Source of the DNA: Taenia hydatigena
Taxonomy: Eukaryota > Platyhelminthes > Cestoda > Cyclophyllidea > Taeniidae
NCBI GenBank assembly: GCA_036345935.2
Contig: JADWOT020000002.1
Coordinates: 21,020,355 to 21,084,354, forward strand
Reading direction: 5' to 3'
Length of the DNA stretch: 64,000 nt
This document shows positions 59,501-64,000 of this stretch, piece after piece (position 1 is the stretch's first letter; each line of letters begins with the position of its first letter). The notes beneath the pieces were generated by a model. It did not search any database. It was given only the letters and a program-made list of their open reading frames with translations, and had not been told where the DNA came from. A program made the translations under genes and the position numbers.

Positions 59501-62500
59501 TCCAATCCACCTTCTGTGAATCCATTTATTGAGAAGAGTCTGTTGAAGTCATGGCCAACGGCTCCCCCTTTAGTGTCAACAGAGTATTAAAAATTCGGAA
59601 GTAACCGGTTACCAGATGATCCACTTGGAGTTCGTATGGGTAATGGAAACGGATATAAAGGCTGCTTTTAATTAGGTCACCATTTTTCCGACCCATGTTC
59701 AACCTCCATGAAAGTTTAACCGCCTTTTCGGAACCGTAGATGAGTCGTGACAACTGTCGCTTTTGACCTCTTGAGGTCGTGCCTGCATGATGTATTTACA
59801 GCCGTCTTCGAGGATCCCTACCGGCTTGTCATTCAGATGGCACCAGCAAGTGGGAAAGTGTTCTTCGCCTTTCCCCCCACGGATCAGTTCAGCCCAAAGT
59901 TCCCTTCGAATGTCTTTGATTTGACTCGACTAATTTCCAGTGACCGATCTTTGATTAATTGATTCAAAAAAAATCCCAACGAATGAAGGGAGACCACTTG
60001 TCCTCGACGTGGCAGAAAGTGTCATGTAAAAACTGTTCCATAAGTCATCTCTAGGATCGTTCAAAAGAGGGATGACGGAGAGGAGGAAGAAAAAAATGAC
60101 GCCACAGGCCTATTATTCCACGGGAGAAACCCAGTTACCTTCTCACTTGCTATCAAATCGCTTCCACCTACCGGTTGTCTGCGCTACTTTCACGGCCGGA
60201 TGAAAAGGCATGTAAAAGGAAAGAGTAGCGAGGATCACGCACTACTTCAGACAGACGGACAGAAATGTAACACTTTCCCGCTCTACCCAATTTCTCCAGA
60301 CATAGTCACACTTACTACGAAAAATGCCATCACACCATAATTTATTATTCAAAAAAAGTTAAAAAAAACTCTACTGCAGAATAATCATGCCACGATTCAA
60401 CAACTGACCACCAGATTCGAGAAAAGACTTTAAAGCCAACCAGCCAATCACAAGGCTGGAAACGACAAGCCAATCAGAAGAGAGAAGATACTGAAGAGAC
60501 AACAACAGAGCTTACATTCATAGTCGCAGGCAACAGAAGGAACAGCACAAGTGCTCAACAAATCGATTGACGTGGAATCCTTGTCGTTTAGCTAAAAGTT
60601 AGACAGGAGAAAAGGACATTGGTGTTTCACCGTATCAACTACCCCAATTCAGGCACACGCAAGATATTCATCAAAGCCCAAAAAGTTAATGCTTATCCAA
60701 ATCTAGAAACATGCAGTTAAAAATGTTTCCACGAGAAGTTATCCAATGATAAACGTGAAAAAATTTGGATGACTGAGTAGGAGGAATTTGATTGGCTGTC
60801 GAGAACAAGTATCAACTAGTCGATCAACAAACCCAATCACAAACTGACCTTTGCGGAAGTTCTCCTCTGACTTTCACCACTGCCACTGGCAACAGCAGCA
60901 GCACCGGCAACGATTGGAGGATTGTATAGCGTTTGACGCGGATTGGAAGGTGGTGTGGAGGGACGTCGATAATTTGGAAAGTTGGATCCACTACTATAAG
61001 GAAAAGGGATGAGCGAATTTGGCATGAAATCAACTTCAATCTATCAAAGCAGTTTTTTTGAGGTTGTAAGATAAACGAACAAAGTTGAAGGTGTAGAATA
61101 GCGTCCGGCTCCTCCTTCCACTTAGTTGATTTCTCGAGGCAAGAACGATTTTTCACTACCACCGGACTAGCCCAGAAAGGTCTGCTTCACTTCTGTACTG
61201 GTGAAAAGTGATTGCAAGAGATTGGGTTTCTCATTCCATCTCGTCATATGTCAGTTGGGAATCCAGGAATAATCAGCGGGGCTGGTAGGCCGGATATCAC
61301 CACCACCATCACCATCATCGCACTGTACTGTGTTTACGAAATTTTATGCATTCGGGTATCAGAAACCTCCCTCTAGTCTCAGACCCTATTCTGAGTATGT
61401 AGGCGATGCTACTGTTACCCACCATCTTTAGTAAGGGGATAGAGATTGATCCACGCACACGACATGCGCCCCAAAGATGTGAACCAAAAATAAAACATCG
61501 ATAGCCAATTTGTAGATAAGAGGCAAAGGAGTGTGGAGGGAAAACTTCTACTCACGAGATAACCGAGACACTGAAGTCGCCCAGCATTGGAGCTCGTTGA
61601 AGCCATTCAACGCCAGCGTCCAGACAACCATCCGACATCTCATCGCCCGACTGTTTGACACCATCAATGATATTTCCATCCACCTCTTCTTCTTCATCAT
61701 CATAGTATTCATTGTCAGTGTAGAGAGGATTGCTATGGTGATGATGCGTGTTAGCTGTGGTTGTAGGTGACGCAGAGGACAAGCTGGTGACTGCTTCACT
61801 TTGCAGAGCCTCAACACGCTCACAAACACCTTCAACAGCGAGGAAGACATTGTCGGAAGAGGTAATTGAAGTTGCAGTTACGTCAATTGCAGTTTTCGGA
61901 GGAGGCTCAAATACCGGCTGAAACAGAGAGGACTGCAGAAGGGCACCGGAAGGGAGAAAAAAGTCCCCAAATAAGCTAAGGAATTTAAAGGCATCTCCAA
62001 CTCCTTCCACCGTCGCCATCTCACCTGATGACTTTGATGATTAGCATAGCCATTGGTGTCCTTAGTGATGCAGTATGGGGAAGCTGTTACTCCATTTCCC
62101 ACCAATCTCGTCGTGGGTTGCGCATAACCGTTGACAATCTCCACCTCAGCCATAGCAAAACAGGCTGTAAAAAAACAAACCTTATTGAAGTATGCAAACA
62201 CTTCAGAATGAGTGGGCGGAATCCTGAGAGAGGGATGATGAGAAGGAATGGAAGGAGACGACACACCACAAATTCATTACCTCGATCAACATTATCTCCA
62301 TCGCCAGGGCCATCTAAGGACACCGATTTTAGTGCCCACCTAGAGGGTGGAGAAGAGTGGCGCGGTGGTAGGAGGGGCGAAGACAGTTTTCGATCCCGTC
62401 GCGGCTGAAAATGGGAAGGAACAAAGATGAAGTTTTTGTGTAAAAATAGAACAGCAATTGAAGTCTCCAATCCACGCACCAACAGTGGGGAACTATGATT

Positions 62501-64000
62501 TTGGTATCGCGCCTCGCCCACCGCGTAATTTCGTTTATGCGGTGGTGGTGGTGGCGGCGGTGGTGAAGAGTTCGAATTAATCAATGAAGATGCAGATCGG
62601 GGATGCTCCAGGTTCGGTGGAGTCGCGAGTGGCTTTTTTGACTACGGAGAAGAGGTAAAAAAGGTGGTGAATTACTTTACTAGGCATGTCTTTCGAGGCA
62701 TTTCAGTAGGCCAAAACTTACTCTATTTCGGAACACAGGTGGTTGAATAATGGTGCTAAGGACCGGCCTCATGATGGCAATCAAACGTGGAACGTGCTGA
62801 ATGTCCGCGGCCCAGAGGAACACGTCACTAGCGTTGGCACTGCACCCACCGCCATTCACACCAATTGGCTGTGCTCCAACCAGCGATTCGGTGCCCCGAC
62901 GGGCGACGAAATCGGTGGACGCAAGGAGGAGCGACCGATCCATCGGGGCAGGAGGAGTGGCGTTGGCAAGGCGAAGGGCAAAATCAAGGGTTTCGTGAAG
63001 GAGAAGAAACTGGGGACCGTCGACCACACCGCTTACCGTGCCGCCGATGTGAAGGCCTGGAAAGGAAAAAGTCACGGCTACTTTAATGCTGCAAGTGGTA
63101 AATAGGGAGTCGAAATGTAAGGGTCTGTGGTGCTGCGATTGAAGAGCCCGTCTAGATTATCGAATCCTTCATTTCCATCAAACACTGCACAGATTGAAAC
63201 CAAAGGACGCACCAATTTGTAGGCGACATGCGAGAGCCTCATCTCCACTTCGGAATTCATCACCGGATTTTTGAAGACACTGGCGCTCTAGTTCTTCAAA
63301 CAGTTGGATGAGAAAGACAGCGAAGAGACCTAGCTGCGACGGTGAATCCTTTGAATCCTTGAGAGCGGAAAAGACGGGCTAAAGTGCAAGTTTTACTGAG
63401 CCGATACTCGATTAAGCCTAAATGGGCCTTTTAAAATGGACGAATCTGACCCTGATAAGCAAATCAACGAATGAGGTGGTCGGCCGTTGAAATACTACTT
63501 ACAATATTTATATGTAGCGGACAAAACATACCGCATCCAAAAGTGCATAGGCCACACAGTTTCCGACCGAGTGGACCTTGACAAGAGGTAGAGGTGGTTT
63601 TGACAGCGATTTAACAATTCTGTTCACCGCATTTCCCATTATTTCTACATCACCACCGCAAGCCATTTGATCAATGAGACAAATGCGACGGTTGAGTCGA
63701 CGAACAGCGTCCGCAATCACTGTAGCCTCGCGCGATCGACGACTAGCGGTAGAGGAGGAGGCGGTGGCAGTGGTGGTTATAGATTGGCTCAACGCGACAC
63801 TTCGAATTGGCGATCGTTGATACTGAAGCATATCATCACCTTTGCCTGCGATGAGAGTATTAAATACCCGTGAAGAAAGGACCTTTAACAAATAACACAG
63901 AGCGCATCCACCCGTACCTATGCCGTAGATAGAAATAGCAATTACACCAGTGGCGAGATGTTCTCGAGGTGGAAACATATCAGAAAGGCTTGACGGATAT
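56572..64000 (-). CDS. Adenylyl-cyclase C2-like protein with a long disordered tail (3' part, 14 exons)
   Basis: Exons: beyond 64000-63532, 63333-63213, 63056-62722, 62641-62480, 62404-62281, 62164-62025, 61917-61556, 60993-60849, 60591-60516, 59208-58895, 58573-58266, 58048-57759, 57514-57182 and 56993-56572 (TGA). They give about 1,199 residues with every phase matching. Visible residues 15-270 follow a class III cyclase fold: TGVIAIS, VKVHSVGNCVAYAL (cf. IKTIGSTYMAA), RLQIGLHIGGTVSGVV (cf. LRVGINHGPVIAGVI), QFLLLHETLDFALRL (cf. QYDIWGNTVNVASRM). The adenine Asp is Leu214, the catalytic Asn is Asp221 and the VKGKG lysines are lost (IGVNGGG); Arg225 remains. The tail has poly-Pro, poly-Ala, poly-Ser and acidic clusters plus one helical segment (RLNAHIVDEARRICQRL). 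The rest of the protein lies upstream of the window. The fold assignment is inference from pattern. Confidence 0.65.
58670..58880. repeat. Degenerate ATCC-rich stretch in an intron of the cyclase-like gene
   Basis: Irregular CATCCA/CATCC units fill most of the intron between the exons ending at 58895 and starting at 58573. They produce long but meaningless plus-strand open frames. Confidence 0.45.

Noticed and set aside
62743..63105. Plus-strand open frame, lysine-rich and ribosomal-protein-like (KAKGKIKGFVKEKK)
   Set aside because: It is the antisense of the cyclase-like exon 63056-62722, which has an ideal acceptor and GTAAGT donor on the minus strand and fits the phases of both neighbours.

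Overview
The window is intron-rich eukaryotic DNA with low gene density. It carries no bacterial operons, rRNA genes or CRISPR arrays. Divergent proteins, mixed short and very long introns, moderate GC, degenerate ATCC/GGAT repeats and short LTR-like elements suggest a flatworm, perhaps a tapeworm of the Taenia/Echinococcus type. That assignment is inference; no species-diagnostic sequence was identified.

Four multi-exon genes were reconstructed by hand, all on the minus strand. In each, every exon-exon junction keeps the reading frame and every intron is GT-AG. From left to right they are: (1) the 5' part of an immunoglobulin-superfamily adhesion receptor of kirre/nephrin type (21282 down past base 1), with a signal peptide, Ig1, Ig2, the start of Ig3, and introns of about 13.2 and 6.6 kb; (2) a small secreted protein with eight cysteines in a von Willebrand C-like pattern (26311 to 22588); (3) a complete seven-exon alanine aminotransferase of 485 residues (49785 to 40459); (4) the 3' part of a gene (from beyond 64000 to 56572) whose first ~270 visible residues resemble an adenylyl-cyclase C2 domain with key ATP-binding residues replaced, followed by ~930 residues of low-complexity tail.

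Between and inside these genes are repeats. Inverted repeat 1 (14524-15567 and 23043-24084) has one arm in an intron of the Ig gene and the other in the intron of the secreted-peptide gene. Inverted repeat 2 (cores 31613-33368 and 34870-37044) has near-identical cores and diverged outer flanks. Three short elements share TG...CA ends. There is a decayed retrotransposon integrase at about 55.6 kb and a possible frameshifted pseudogene at about 8.3 kb. The stretches 26.4-30.9, 37.8-40.4 and 49.8-56.5 kb hold little else that can be supported.

The four genes do not form a pathway. Two encode cell-surface or secreted proteins, one a PLP enzyme of amino-acid metabolism, and one a cyclase-like protein. 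Exon limits come from reading splice sites by eye, without transcript data.
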